Assembly (NCBI GenBank): GCA_003243455.1
Contig: QFQS01000001.1
Coordinates: 1,674,001 to 1,738,000, forward strand
Length of the DNA: 64,000 nt
Reading direction: 5' to 3'
DNA from: Cereibacter sphaeroides
GTDB lineage: Bacteria > Pseudomonadota > Alphaproteobacteria > Rhodobacterales > Rhodobacteraceae
The notes under the pieces were generated by a model, which was given only the letters and a program-made list of their open reading frames with translations, was not told the origin of the DNA and ran no database searches. The translations under genes were made by a program, and so were the position numbers. Shown here piece after piece: positions 1 to 7,664 of this stretch. The number at the start of each line of letters is the position of its first letter. The stretch's first letter is position 1.

Positions 1-874
1 CGCGCAGCGCATCCTCCTCGCCCGCTGTCAGCGGCGGACCTGCGTTCGCCTGGGTGCCGCCGGTGCCGGTCGGGCCTTCTTCGGTCGCCACATCGGCGAC
101 GGCGGCGGCCACTGCATCGGCGATGCTGTCTTGCGCCGGCTGTGCTTCGGCGTCGGGCTCTGCAGTCTCTACGGGAGCCTCTGCCGTGCGGGCAGGGGCC
201 TGAGGCTTGCTGCGGGGCCGCAGGCTGGCGGTCGGCGCCAACTCCGGCTTGGCGTCCGTTTCCACGGCCTCGGTGATAATCTGCGTCGTCGCCGCTTCAG
301 GAGCGGCGGCAGGTTGTTCCTCTTCCACCACGGGCGCATCGGGCGCCGCGTCGGGGCTGACCGAGGGCGTAGCGATGTCGGCAACTTCTGCGTCCGGGGG
401 CGGCGCCTCGGCGGGAACGGGGGCCACGCGTGGGGCGTCCTGCGGTTTTGCCTCTTCGGTATTCGGCACTTCCAGCGGCTGCTCGACTTCGGCGACCGGT
501 GCAAGAGGCTCGGGTGCTTCGATTTGTTCCGGCACCGGCAGGGGCGCGATCTCACTGACATCCGGGTTGTTTTCGGCCACAGGTTGCGGCTTGGGGTCAG
601 GCGGGGTCGCCGGTTGGGGTTTCGCCTCGGGGCGCGGCGATTTCGCAGGATCCAGTTCGGGCTGCGGCGGGGTCGGCTCGACCATTTCGGGAGCCGCTTC
701 TGGCTTGCCCACGGCTGCGGCGGCAAGCTGCTCATATTCCTGCGTGGACATCAGGGACACCGATGTCACCGCGACCGGCGGGGCATCGTCAGGGGTCGAG
801 AAAAACCCGCCGACCAGCACCCACAGGATCAGGATCCCATGCCCTGCCGCCGAGATGATCTGCCCCGTGTTCAT
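1..874 (-). CDS. tolA: TolA, cell-envelope energy-coupling protein (partial, 3' end outside window)
   Basis: The inner-membrane, periplasm-spanning component of Tol-Pal links the TolQR proton channel to TolB-Pal and keeps the outer membrane attached during division. The start at 874 gives a short cytoplasmic end (MNTGQIISAAGHG) and one hydrophobic segment at about residues 9-25. A long Pro/Ala/Glu/Lys-rich extended region follows. The last readable residues (TAGEEDALR) resemble the beginning of the C-terminal TolA/TonB-like domain of Rhodobacteraceae TolA, so only the end is missing. It lies 14 nt after tolR in the tolQRA run. Family and position are secure; the repetitive middle carries no functional residues that I can point to. 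Confidence 0.85.
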   Translation of the reverse strand, partial: MNTGQIISAAGHGILILWVLVGGFFSTPDDAPPVAVTSVSLMSTQEYEQLAAAAVGKPEAAPEMVEPTPPQPELDPAKSPRPEAKPQPATPPDPKPQPVAENNPDVSEIAPLPVPEQIEAPEPLAPVAEVEQPLEVPNTEEAKPQDAPRVAPVPAEAPPPDAEVADIATPSVSPDAAPDAPVVEEEQPAAAPEAATTQIITEAVETDAKPELAPTASLRPRSKPQAPARTAEAPVETAEPDAEAQPAQDSIADAVAAAVADVATEEGPTGTGGTQANAGPPLTAGEEDALR

Positions 875-888
875 ACCCGCGCCGGCCC

Positions 889-1365
889 TCAGCCGCCATT
901 CGCGCCGAAGCTCGGCCCGTCGGTATCCGTCACCAGGCCGATATCGCGGAACCCGCCCGCGTTCAGCGCACCCATGACCTGCGCCACACGCTCATACGGC
1001 ACGCTGCCATCGGCGCGCAGGAAGACCTTGTTGCTGGTCCGCTCGGCCGCGATCGCCTGCAGCTTGGGGATCAGTTCGCCGTCCGCCGTCTCGGTCGTCT
1101 GAATCATCAGCCTGCCATCGGCGGTAACGGTGATGGTCAGCGGTTCTTCCTGCTCGGTCGGCAGTGCGGTCGCCGCAGTATCGGGCAGTTCCACAGGCAC
1201 GCCGACGGTCAGCATCGGGGCCGCCACCATGAAGATGATCAGCAGAACCAGCATAACGTCCACGAAAGGCGTCACGTTGATCTCGGACATCGCGGCCGAC
1301 TTGCCGCGCCGGCGCCGTCCGCGCCACCCACCGCCCCCTGCCCCCTTGATGACCCCCGCGCCCAT
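889..1365 (-). CDS. tolR: TolR, ExbD/TolR-family proton-channel subunit
   Basis: 158 aa. TolR dimers sit in the TolQ ring and use proton flow to energise TolA. A basic Gly/Arg-rich cytoplasmic start precedes the family hallmark EINVTPFVDVMLVLLIIFMV, whose transmembrane Asp is the proton carrier. The C-terminal periplasmic domain (about residues 50-158) ends in FGANGG. The ATG at 1365 lies one base after the tolQ stop, which argues for translational coupling and against the longer upstream reading that would overlap tolQ. Confidence 0.93.
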   Translation of the reverse strand: MGAGVIKGAGGGGWRGRRRRGKSAAMSEINVTPFVDVMLVLLIIFMVAAPMLTVGVPVELPDTAATALPTEQEEPLTITVTADGRLMIQTTETADGELIPKLQAIAAERTSNKVFLRADGSVPYERVAQVMGALNAGGFRDIGLVTDTDGPSFGANGG

Positions 1366-1366
1366 C

Positions 1367-2062
1367 TCAGGCGTCCAGCTGGCGCGACAGGATCGTCGCG
1401 AACTCATCGGCAAAGGCTTCATAGCCCGCGATGATCCGCTCGCTGTCGGCATTGAGCTTGTTGTAGAATACCACTGCCGGAATGGCGGCGATCAGGCCGA
1501 CCGCCGTGGCAAGCAGGGCCTCGGCGATACCAGGGGCCACGACAGCCAGGTTGGTGTTTTGCGATATCGCGATCTGTTCAAATGAATATTTGATCCCCCA
1601 GACCGTTCCGAACAGCCCGACGAAAGGCGCCGTCGACCCTACGGTTGCCAGGAAGCTCAGCCCCCCGTTCAACCTTTCGCTTTCCTTGGCGATGGCCACA
1701 TCCATGCTTCGGTCGATGCGCGCCTGCGCACCGGCGATAAGCCCGCCATCCTGCCGGTGGCTGCGCCGCCACTCCAGCATGCCGGCGGAAAAGATCGTCT
1801 CGCTTGGCCCCGCCGGAACCGGGCCGATCTTTTCGTAAAGCTCGTCAAGCGGCTCACCCGACCAGAAGGCGCGATCGAAAACCGAAGCCTCACCGCGCGC
1901 CTTGCGGAACATGATGTGCTTTTGAATGATGACCGCCCAGGACCAGAAAGACGCCACCAGAAGTATCAGCATCACGACCTTGACGGTGAAGGTCGCCCGG
2001 AAGAAAAGTGCAAGCAGCGAGAAATCAATCTCCTGCGCGGTCGCAAGGGTCTGGGTATCCAT
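1367..2062 (-). CDS. tolQ: TolQ, MotA/TolQ/ExbB-family proton-channel subunit
   Basis: 231 aa, a normal length for TolQ. Transmembrane segments are visible near residues 18-40 (FTVKVVMLILLVASFWSWAV) and in the paired C-terminal helices. These carry the conserved signature ATVGSTAPFVGLFGTVWGI and the stretch GIAEALLATAVGLIAAIPAV. It forms the proton channel with TolR. Start chosen at MDTQTLATAQ; the longer reading adds a non-family N-terminus. A possible sigma-70-like promoter lies in the 117-bp gap before it (minus strand, TTGGCA and TAGACT about 18 bp apart), so tolQRA may have its own promoter besides read-through from ybgC. Confidence 0.94.
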   Translation of the reverse strand: MDTQTLATAQEIDFSLLALFFRATFTVKVVMLILLVASFWSWAVIIQKHIMFRKARGEASVFDRAFWSGEPLDELYEKIGPVPAGPSETIFSAGMLEWRRSHRQDGGLIAGAQARIDRSMDVAIAKESERLNGGLSFLATVGSTAPFVGLFGTVWGIKYSFEQIAISQNTNLAVVAPGIAEALLATAVGLIAAIPAVVFYNKLNADSERIIAGYEAFADEFATILSRQLDA

Positions 2063-2179
2063 ATGGCCTGCTCGGTTACCGTGCCGCATCTGTTCGTGCA
2101 GCTTCTTGCGCGCGAGTCTACCCGTAAACCATGGGGAATGCCAACACATCTCCGTCAGGACGCGCGCAATCGCGCTGCG

Positions 2180-2575
2180 TCAGCCCGCTGAGAGCGCCTC
2201 GCGCAGGGTGGCAGGCAGCCGGACGGGCGTGCCGCTGTCTGCCAGCGCGACCAGTGTTACCTTGGCCACGAAAAGCACCTGCCCATCGCGCAGGACCGCC
2301 TGATCGAGATCGATCCGCGCGCCGCCTGCCCGACTGACCGACGTCGTCACCTGCAAGACATCATCAAAGCGCGCAGGGCTCAGATAGTCTGCCTCAAGCC
2401 GCCGGACAGCAAAGACGACGCCCTGCTCGACCTTCATCCTTGCCTGATCGACACCCAAAGTGCGGACCCACTCACTGCGGCCGCGCTCGATAAACTTCAG
2501 ATAGTTGGCGTAATAGACGATCCCGGCAAGGTCGGTATCCTCGTAGTAGACGCGCAGCGTCAGGCTGTGGATCAA
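2180..2575 (-). CDS. ybgC: YbgC, acyl-CoA thioesterase of the Tol-Pal operon
   Basis: 131 aa hotdog-fold thioesterase, the usual first gene of tol-pal operons. The catalytic signature is YYEDTDLAGIVYYANYLKF, with Asp at the active site. The likely start is the TTG at 2575, because GGAG lies 8 nt upstream (2587-2584) and the product then begins directly with the family core (IHSLTLRVYYEDTD). An ATG at 2620 in the same frame would overlap the upstream lipoprotein gene and add a non-homologous N-terminus. Substrates in this group are short-chain hydroxyacyl-CoA or acyl-ACP; the actual substrate cannot be read from sequence. Confidence 0.9.
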   Translation of the reverse strand: MIHSLTLRVYYEDTDLAGIVYYANYLKFIERGRSEWVRTLGVDQARMKVEQGVVFAVRRLEADYLSPARFDDVLQVTTSVSRAGGARIDLDQAVLRDGQVLFVAKVTLVALADSGTPVRLPATLREALSAG

Positions 2576-2601
2576 CAGACCTTCTCCGGCAAAAGCTGGC
2601 C

Positions 2602-2664
2602 TCAGCTGAACGGATTGCAACCCGCAAGCAAAGTGAGGGTCAGGAGAACAAACGTAAGTTTCAT
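2602..2664 (-). CDS. 20-residue predicted lipoprotein
   Basis: A very short reading frame that is almost nothing but a lipoprotein signal. It has a Lys-bearing start (MKLTF), a Leu/Thr hydrophobic core and the lipobox LLAG-C, followed by only four residues (NPFS) after the Cys. A textbook ribosome-binding site (GGAGG, about 7 nt upstream of the ATG at 2664) supports translation. After signal peptidase II cleavage the product would be a lipidated pentapeptide. It lies 27 nt upstream of the ybgC TTG start and 46 nt after the preceding gene, probably co-transcribed with both. Function unknown; a translational-coupling leader for ybgC is an alternative. Confidence 0.6.
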   Translation of the reverse strand: MKLTFVLLTLTLLAGCNPFS

Positions 2665-2710
2665 GACTTTACCTCCGATATCTGGATTCAGGCTAGTCAG
2701 CAGCCGTCCC

Positions 2711-3340
2711 TCAAGGCAAGGGTTTTTGCCCCACTCTGGCGGCAAGCCGCAAGGCATGGCTTGGGTCGCGGGCCGAGGCGGGCAGGACGGTATCATATGC
2801 CGCTCGGATAACCGCCGCGATTTCCGGGCGCAGCATCACATGACCGGAAACCCTCGCAAGGGGTGACGCATCGGAAAAAGCGGCATCGGACCACAGAAGC
2901 ATCACCTGAACCGCCTGATCCAGTGCAAGATCCTCGGCAGGCATCGCCGCCAGGTCCGCATCGATCCTGACAAAGACAAAGGCCGCGCGGATCGCCCCGT
3001 CCGGTTCGAACCGGAAATGCCGATACTGATTGGCCCCGGTCTTCTTCAGCCGATCACAAAGCGCATGAATCCCCGGCACCAGGCGGTCAAGGTCTGGCAA
3101 GCCGCGCAATTCGTCCCATTCGCGCAGAAAGAACACCATCAGGTTGGCACCCAGTTCCGCGTCCGTCTCGGACATGCGGTGGCCAGCCAGATGCACAACC
3201 TCCTCAAGTGCGCCCTTGATAACGGCCAGCGTCGCATCCTCGACACCAAAGACTACCGGCACGATGGGTCGGGTCCAGCGGGCGAACCAGTAGGTTCCAT
3301 CGCGGCGGGTGAACAACGACTGAATTTCGTCCGGGGTCAT
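2711..3340 (-). CDS. Conserved hypothetical protein, Rhodobacteraceae type
   Basis: 209 aa, soluble, with no signal peptide or membrane segment. It begins MTPDEIQSLFTRRDGTYWFARW and resembles, from memory, an uncharacterised family in related Rhodobacteraceae, including conserved-looking stretches GANLMVFFLREW, QAVQVMLLWSD and LRPEIAAVIRAAYD. The start at 3340 is preferred because GGAAG lies 8 nt upstream; an ATG at 3370 is possible and would add ten residues. It is probably co-transcribed with the lipoprotein and ybgC. I cannot assign a function. Confidence 0.75.
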   Translation of the reverse strand: MTPDEIQSLFTRRDGTYWFARWTRPIVPVVFGVEDATLAVIKGALEEVVHLAGHRMSETDAELGANLMVFFLREWDELRGLPDLDRLVPGIHALCDRLKKTGANQYRHFRFEPDGAIRAAFVFVRIDADLAAMPAEDLALDQAVQVMLLWSDAAFSDASPLARVSGHVMLRPEIAAVIRAAYDTVLPASARDPSHALRLAARVGQKPLP

Positions 3341-3614
3341 GCGCGATTCTTCCGTTCCGATCCGCGCCATGCACTAGCCGGTCCTTCCCATGGCCTCAAC
3401 CTCGGGAACCGGAACGAAGAGACGACGTTCACTTTCGCCGCCTGCGGTGGCGGTGCTGCAAGAGCAAACAGATGTGCTGCAAAGCAACAGTCGGCATTTC
3501 GAATATGGCGAATGCGTTGCCGACTACCGCGTATTGTATGAAATGTGCAATTCTTGGACCCATGGCATTGAAATGATGGCACCTATGTCGGTTGGTAGTT
3601 TACTGCGGAAGGTC

Positions 3615-4139
3615 ATGGTGGCAAAGTCGGACGGCTTCTGGCATACGCCAGCATTGGTATTTGGCTCCTTTCTGCTTGTCGCTTTTGGGGCTCCGCAAGC
3701 CGTGGTTGCGCAAAGCTGGAACCTGGATCTGACCGCCTATGGCCAGTCGGATAACGGCCCGCAGGCCGAGTTGCTGATCGAACGTCAGTTCCGCCCCTTC
3801 GCCGAGCTTGGGAAATGGTCCATTGCACCCGGCGCGGGCCTGCGCGTCACCTCTGATACGGGCTCCTGGATTGGCGGCGGCATCATCGCCTATCGGACCT
3901 ATGGGCAGAACTGGCGCGTGGATGCCGGCATCATGCCCGGCTACTATTCGGATGGCAGCGACGGGACTGTTCTAGGCTCCGATCTTGAGTTCCGGTCCTA
4001 TGTCTCGCTTGGGCGCCAGGTGACGGATAGTCTCTACGTCGGGCTTGGCATCGAGCATATGTCGAACGGCGGCCTGGGAAATATCAATCCGGGTGACAAC
4101 CGTCTGCTGCTGCGGTTCATCAAGCTGGATCGCCGCTAG
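3615..4139 (+). CDS. PagL-like acyloxyacyl hydrolase (lipid A 3-O-deacylase family)
   Basis: 174 aa with a signal peptide (MVAKSDGFWHTPALVF... to about AVVAQ) and a beta-rich body typical of the small outer-membrane barrel. The family catalytic motif His-x-Ser-Asn occurs near the C-terminus (GIEHMSNGGLGNINPG), as in PagL enzymes that remove the 3-O acyl chain of lipid A. A candidate acidic partner follows (NPGDN), but the catalytic Glu is not obvious. The start is uncertain: 3615 gives a compact signal peptide with GGAAGG just upstream; 3585 and 3576 are alternatives. It is oriented against the ruv and tol blocks and its stop lies 2 nt from the ruvB stop. Confidence 0.75.
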   Translation: MVAKSDGFWHTPALVFGSFLLVAFGAPQAVVAQSWNLDLTAYGQSDNGPQAELLIERQFRPFAELGKWSIAPGAGLRVTSDTGSWIGGGIIAYRTYGQNWRVDAGIMPGYYSDGSDGTVLGSDLEFRSYVSLGRQVTDSLYVGLGIEHMSNGGLGNINPGDNRLLLRFIKLDRR

Positions 4140-4141
4140 GC

Positions 4142-5188
4142 TCAGTTCTCGAACAGGTCCGTCTGAGTGGCACTGCGCGGCGCCTCAAGACCAAGATGGC
4201 GCCAGGCCCGCGCGCCCAGCATGCGTCCGCGGGGCGTGCGCAGGATAAGGCCCTGCTGCAAAAGATAGGGTTCGATCACCTCTTCGATACCATCGCGCGC
4301 CTCGGACAGCGCCGCTGAAATGGTCTCGACCCCGACGGGACCACCTCCATAGTTCTCGGCCAGCAGAGTCATGTAACGGCGGTCAGCAGCGTCAAGGCCA
4401 AGATGATCCACCCCCAGCCGCGTCAATGCACTGTCTGCGATGGCACGGGTAAGGACGCCATCACCTTCGACCAGCACAAAGTCAACGACACGACGCAACA
4501 ACCGACCGGCGATACGTGGCGTTCCCCGCGCCCGTCTTGCGATTTCAAGACAGCCTTCGTCTTCGCTGGGGACACCCAGCAGCCGCGCGCCACGGGTGAC
4601 AATCTGGTGCAACTCCCCCTCGGTGTAGAATTGCAGCCGCGTCGGGATACCAAAACGGTCTCGAAGCGGAGTGGTCAAAAGCCCAAGTCGCGTGGTCGCG
4701 CCGACAAGGGTAAACGGTTGCAGGTCGATCCGCACCGTCCGCGCCGCAGGCCCCTCTCCGATCACCAGATCCAGCGCGAAATCCTCCATCGCCGGATACA
4801 GCACCTCTTCCACGACAGGGCTGAGGCGATGGATTTCGTCGATAAACAGCACATCGCGCGGTTCCAGATTGGTCAGGATCGCGGCAAGATCGCCCGCCTT
4901 GGCCAGAACCGGGCCGCTGGTCATCCGAAAGCCAACACCAAGCTCTCGCGCCATGATCTGCGCCAGCGTGGTCTTGCCCAGACCGGGAGGGCCGTGGAAC
5001 AGGGTGTGGTCCATAGCCGCGTCACGCATCCTCGCGCTGTCGATGAAGACGCGCAGGTTGGCGCGCGCCTCGGCCTGGCCAACGAATTCCTCCAGCAATT
5101 GAGGGCGCAACGTACGGTCACCATCCTCGGCCAGCGGGTCGGGCCGCAGCGTGGGGTCGGGCCGGGCAAGTGAGGCGTCGGATGTCAT
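4142..5188 (-). CDS. ruvB: RuvB, Holliday-junction branch-migration ATPase
   Basis: 348 aa, normal length. RuvB hexamers drive RuvA-bound Holliday junctions. Motifs in order: the RuvB N-terminus LRPQLLEEFVGQ, Walker A GPPGLGKTTLAQ, Walker B LFIDEIHRLSP, the RuvA-interaction beta-hairpin region, sensor GATTRLGLLTTPLRDRFG, and the C-terminal winged helix (PYLLQQGLILRTPRGR). It is separated from ruvA by htpX, although ruvA and ruvB are usually adjacent. Confidence 0.97.
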   Translation of the reverse strand: MTSDASLARPDPTLRPDPLAEDGDRTLRPQLLEEFVGQAEARANLRVFIDSARMRDAAMDHTLFHGPPGLGKTTLAQIMARELGVGFRMTSGPVLAKAGDLAAILTNLEPRDVLFIDEIHRLSPVVEEVLYPAMEDFALDLVIGEGPAARTVRIDLQPFTLVGATTRLGLLTTPLRDRFGIPTRLQFYTEGELHQIVTRGARLLGVPSEDEGCLEIARRARGTPRIAGRLLRRVVDFVLVEGDGVLTRAIADSALTRLGVDHLGLDAADRRYMTLLAENYGGGPVGVETISAALSEARDGIEEVIEPYLLQQGLILRTPRGRMLGARAWRHLGLEAPRSATQTDLFEN

Positions 5189-5228
5189 TCGGCGACCATC
5201 CCGGACAACATCGCGTTATGCAAGCCGG

Positions 5229-6110
5229 TCATCCCCACGGCCCGGCGCGCTGGCTGGTGGGCGCGCCAGGCCCCGCCTCCCGCTCCATCTGGCGCAGCGC
5301 CGCAACACGGTTGGCAGTGGAGGGGTGGGTCGAGAACAGCTTGTCATGCGCAAAGGCATGCAGCGGGTTGATGATGAACATATGCGCCGTCGCCGGATTG
5401 CGCTCGGCCGCCGCATAGTCGATCCGCCGCGCCATCTGATCTATCCGTGTCAAAGCCGAGGCCAGCCATTCGGGGTCGCCGCATATCTCGGCCCCCGCCC
5501 GATCTGCCTCATACTCGCGGCTGCGGCTGATCGCCATCTGCACCAGACCCGCAGCCAAGGGGGCAAGGATCATCAGCGCAAGCGTGCCCAGAAACCCGCC
5601 GGGCCGGTCCCGGCTGCCGCCGAAGAACATCGCGAAATTGGCCAGCATCGAGATCGCACCCGCAAAGGTCGCCGTGACCGTCATGATCAGAGTGTCGCGG
5701 TTGCGGATATGCGCCAGTTCATGCGCCATGACCGCCGCTACCTCTTCGGGGCTGAGCGACCGCAAAAGGCCCGTGGTTGCGGCAACGGCGGCATTTTCGG
5801 GGTTGCGGCCAGTGGCAAAGGCGTTGGGCTGATCAGCCTGGATCAGATAGACTTTCGGGCGCGGCAACCCCGCCCTGTCGGCAAGGCCATGCACCATGGT
5901 CACCAGATCGGGCGCAGTGCGCAAATCGACTTCTTGCGCATTGTTCATGCGCAGCACGGCCTTGTCGGAGTTCCACCAGCTGAAAAGGTTCATCGCAGCG
6001 GCGATCAACAGAGCGACAAGCGCGCCTGTCTGACCACCCAGCAGCGCGCCTATCCCCATGAACAGGGCGGTCATCGCGGCCATCAGAACGGCTGTCTTTA
6101 GATACCCCAT
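5229..6110 (-). CDS. htpX: HtpX-family membrane zinc metalloprotease
   Basis: 293 aa, the usual HtpX length. Two N-terminal transmembrane helices (residues 5-45) precede the zinc-binding HELAH motif (in VMAHELAHIRNRDT). Two further helices follow, then the downstream Glu motif EYEADRAGAE that supplies the third zinc ligand. HtpX degrades damaged inner-membrane proteins with FtsH. It sits inside the ruv cluster, 60 bp after ruvA and 40 bp before ruvB, in the same direction. GGGGA precedes the ATG by about 8 nt. Confidence 0.95.
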   Translation of the reverse strand: MGYLKTAVLMAAMTALFMGIGALLGGQTGALVALLIAAAMNLFSWWNSDKAVLRMNNAQEVDLRTAPDLVTMVHGLADRAGLPRPKVYLIQADQPNAFATGRNPENAAVAATTGLLRSLSPEEVAAVMAHELAHIRNRDTLIMTVTATFAGAISMLANFAMFFGGSRDRPGGFLGTLALMILAPLAAGLVQMAISRSREYEADRAGAEICGDPEWLASALTRIDQMARRIDYAAAERNPATAHMFIINPLHAFAHDKLFSTHPSTANRVAALRQMEREAGPGAPTSQRAGPWG

Positions 6111-6170
6111 CTGCCCGTCCCCTATCCGGTCATAGCCATATCGGGTGATACCGATCGCTTGGCAAGAATA

Positions 6171-6845
6171 TCAGCCATTGCGTGGCGCCAGCAGCTTCAG
6201 CGCCTGGCGGATGATCGAGGCGGTATCAGCCTCCGGTGCGGCGCCGCTGACGGTGGCGACAGCCTGCGCCGCATCGCCGGGGCTATAGCCAAGGTTTGTC
6301 AGCGCCGACAGCGCATCGGCGGTGAAGCCTGCGCGAGACGGGACGGGCGCGGTGACATTTCTGGTCGGCGAAGCCACGACAGGGTCGGCCTCGATCACCT
6401 CTGCCTCTGCTGTCGCTGCCAGCGCATGCCCTTGCGCCATTACTGCCGGAGCCTTGGATTTCAACTCCAGCACCACACGTTGCGCCAGCTTTGGGCCGAT
6501 GCCGGGGGCCGACTGTATGGCGCGGGCGTCACCCAAGGCGATGGCTCGCCCGACACCCTCTGCTCCAAGTGCGCCCAGGATGGACAAACCGGCCTTGGCG
6601 CCGATTCCCTGCACGGTGGTCAACAGCCGGTGCCATTCCTTCTCCAGCAAGGTCGGAAAGCCGAAAAGCTGCATCAGATCCTCGCGCACCAGCAGTTCGG
6701 TATAAAGTGCAATCGCCTCTCCGTTGGCGGGCAGAGCCGCCAGGGTGCGTTCAGAGACATGAACGATGTAGCCCACGCCGCGCACGTCGATCAGCACATG
6801 GTCGGCTGCGCGGTAGTCGAGCCTGCCGGACAGTTTCCCGATCAT
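6171..6845 (-). CDS. ruvA: RuvA, Holliday-junction DNA-binding subunit
   Basis: 224 aa. The N-terminal OB domain (MIGKLSGRLDYRAADHVLIDVRGVGY), two helix-hairpin-helix motifs (TVQGIGAKAGLSILGAL; APGIGPKLAQRVVLELK) and the C-terminal RuvB-binding domain III (about residues 175-224, LTNLGYSPGDAAQAV) are all present. Its start overlaps the ruvC stop by four bases (ATGA), consistent with translational coupling. Confidence 0.96.
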   Translation of the reverse strand: MIGKLSGRLDYRAADHVLIDVRGVGYIVHVSERTLAALPANGEAIALYTELLVREDLMQLFGFPTLLEKEWHRLLTTVQGIGAKAGLSILGALGAEGVGRAIALGDARAIQSAPGIGPKLAQRVVLELKSKAPAVMAQGHALAATAEAEVIEADPVVASPTRNVTAPVPSRAGFTADALSALTNLGYSPGDAAQAVATVSGAAPEADTASIIRQALKLLAPRNG

Positions 6846-7366
6846 CGCGCAACCCCCGCAATACGGTCGGCCCGATCAAGCGCCGCCTGAAAGCGGCCCG
6901 CGGATTGCAGGTGATGGGCGTGGCATATGGCAACAGCCAGCGCATCGGCGGCATCAGCCCCGGCGATCTGAACCCCCGGCAGATGCAGGCGGACCATGTG
7001 ATCGACCTGCACCTTTGCCGCATGGCCCACGCCAACCACGGTCTTCTTGACCGCATTCGGCGCGTATTCCCCGACTGTCAGTCCGAATTGAGCCGGAACC
7101 AGCAGTGCAATCCCCCGCGCCTGCCCCAGTTTCAACGTGGCAACCGCATCCTTGTTGACGAAAGTATGCTCGACCGCCGCAGCATCCGGTGAATGGTCCC
7201 GCATGACCTCGGTCAACTGGCTGTGCAACAGCAGCAATCTGTCGGCCAGATCACCGGTGGAGGAATGGCAGATTCCATTTGCGACATGGGCAATACGTGC
7301 ACCAGTCACGTCGATCACACCCCAACCAAGGTTGCGCAACCCCGGATCAATACCGATTACCCGCAT
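6842..7366 (-). CDS. ruvC: RuvC, Holliday-junction resolvase
   Basis: 174 aa. The RNase H-fold endonuclease that cuts Holliday junctions. The N-terminal MRVIGIDPGLRNLGWG carries the first catalytic Asp, AAAVEHTFVNKD the Glu, and the C-terminal DAADALAVAICHAHH the last two Asp residues. It is the first gene of the ruvC-ruvA-htpX-ruvB run and is preceded by about 300 bp without a gene. Confidence 0.96.
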   Translation of the reverse strand: MRVIGIDPGLRNLGWGVIDVTGARIAHVANGICHSSTGDLADRLLLLHSQLTEVMRDHSPDAAAVEHTFVNKDAVATLKLGQARGIALLVPAQFGLTVGEYAPNAVKKTVVGVGHAAKVQVDHMVRLHLPGVQIAGADAADALAVAICHAHHLQSAGRFQAALDRADRIAGVAR

Positions 7367-7451
7367 ACCTGCCCCTTATTATTTGATTTGTGGCTAGCAC
7401 GAAAAGGGAACATCCGCCAGCCGGATCATGACGGCGGTTGGGGGTCGCTTG

Positions 7452-7493
7452 TGTCGGAATGCGAAACCGACATGTCGCGCAGCGAAACCGACA
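7452..7493. repeat. Two 12-bp direct repeats 21 bp apart, possible IS21-type end relic
   Basis: GCGAAACCGACA occurs at 7461-7472 and again at 7482-7493, exactly two helical turns apart. TGTCGG at 7452-7457 is the inverted partner of CCGACA at 7467-7472. Read on the minus strand the repeats are TGTCGGTTTCGC, starting with TGT. Multiple terminal repeats beginning TGT are a feature of IS21-family ends, so this may be a solo left-over end. No transposase is present. A paired operator for a DNA-binding protein is the alternative reading. Confidence 0.45.
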
Positions 7494-7497
7494 CTTT

Positions 7498-7544
7498 TAG
7501 CTATGCCACTCTAATTCATGGCTAAATCATGAATATAGCTATGC
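7498..7544. promoter_or_regulatory. AT-rich palindrome/direct-repeat cluster upstream of the DUF1127 gene
   Basis: A perfect inverted repeat ATTCATG (7514-7520) / CATGAAT (7528-7534) with a 7-bp spacer is bracketed by two copies of TAGCTATGC (7498-7506 and 7536-7544). The block is clearly more AT-rich than its surroundings and lies about 120 bp before the DUF1127 start. It is probably an operator or promoter-proximal site; the factor is unknown. Confidence 0.4.
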
Positions 7545-7664
7545 ACACCATGCAAGGGCGGCATGATTTTGCCCGGCTTGCTTTGCACCTGCAGCAAGTT
7601 TATCTGCCAGCGCAGGGGAAATAGCGCCCCTTAATCAGGCAGAATGTAAACAAGGACTACAATC

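Noticed and set aside
2578..2620. Start of ybgC at the ATG at 2620.
   Set aside because: It would overlap the micro-lipoprotein gene and add residues outside the thioesterase family; a TTG at 2575 has a properly spaced GGAG.
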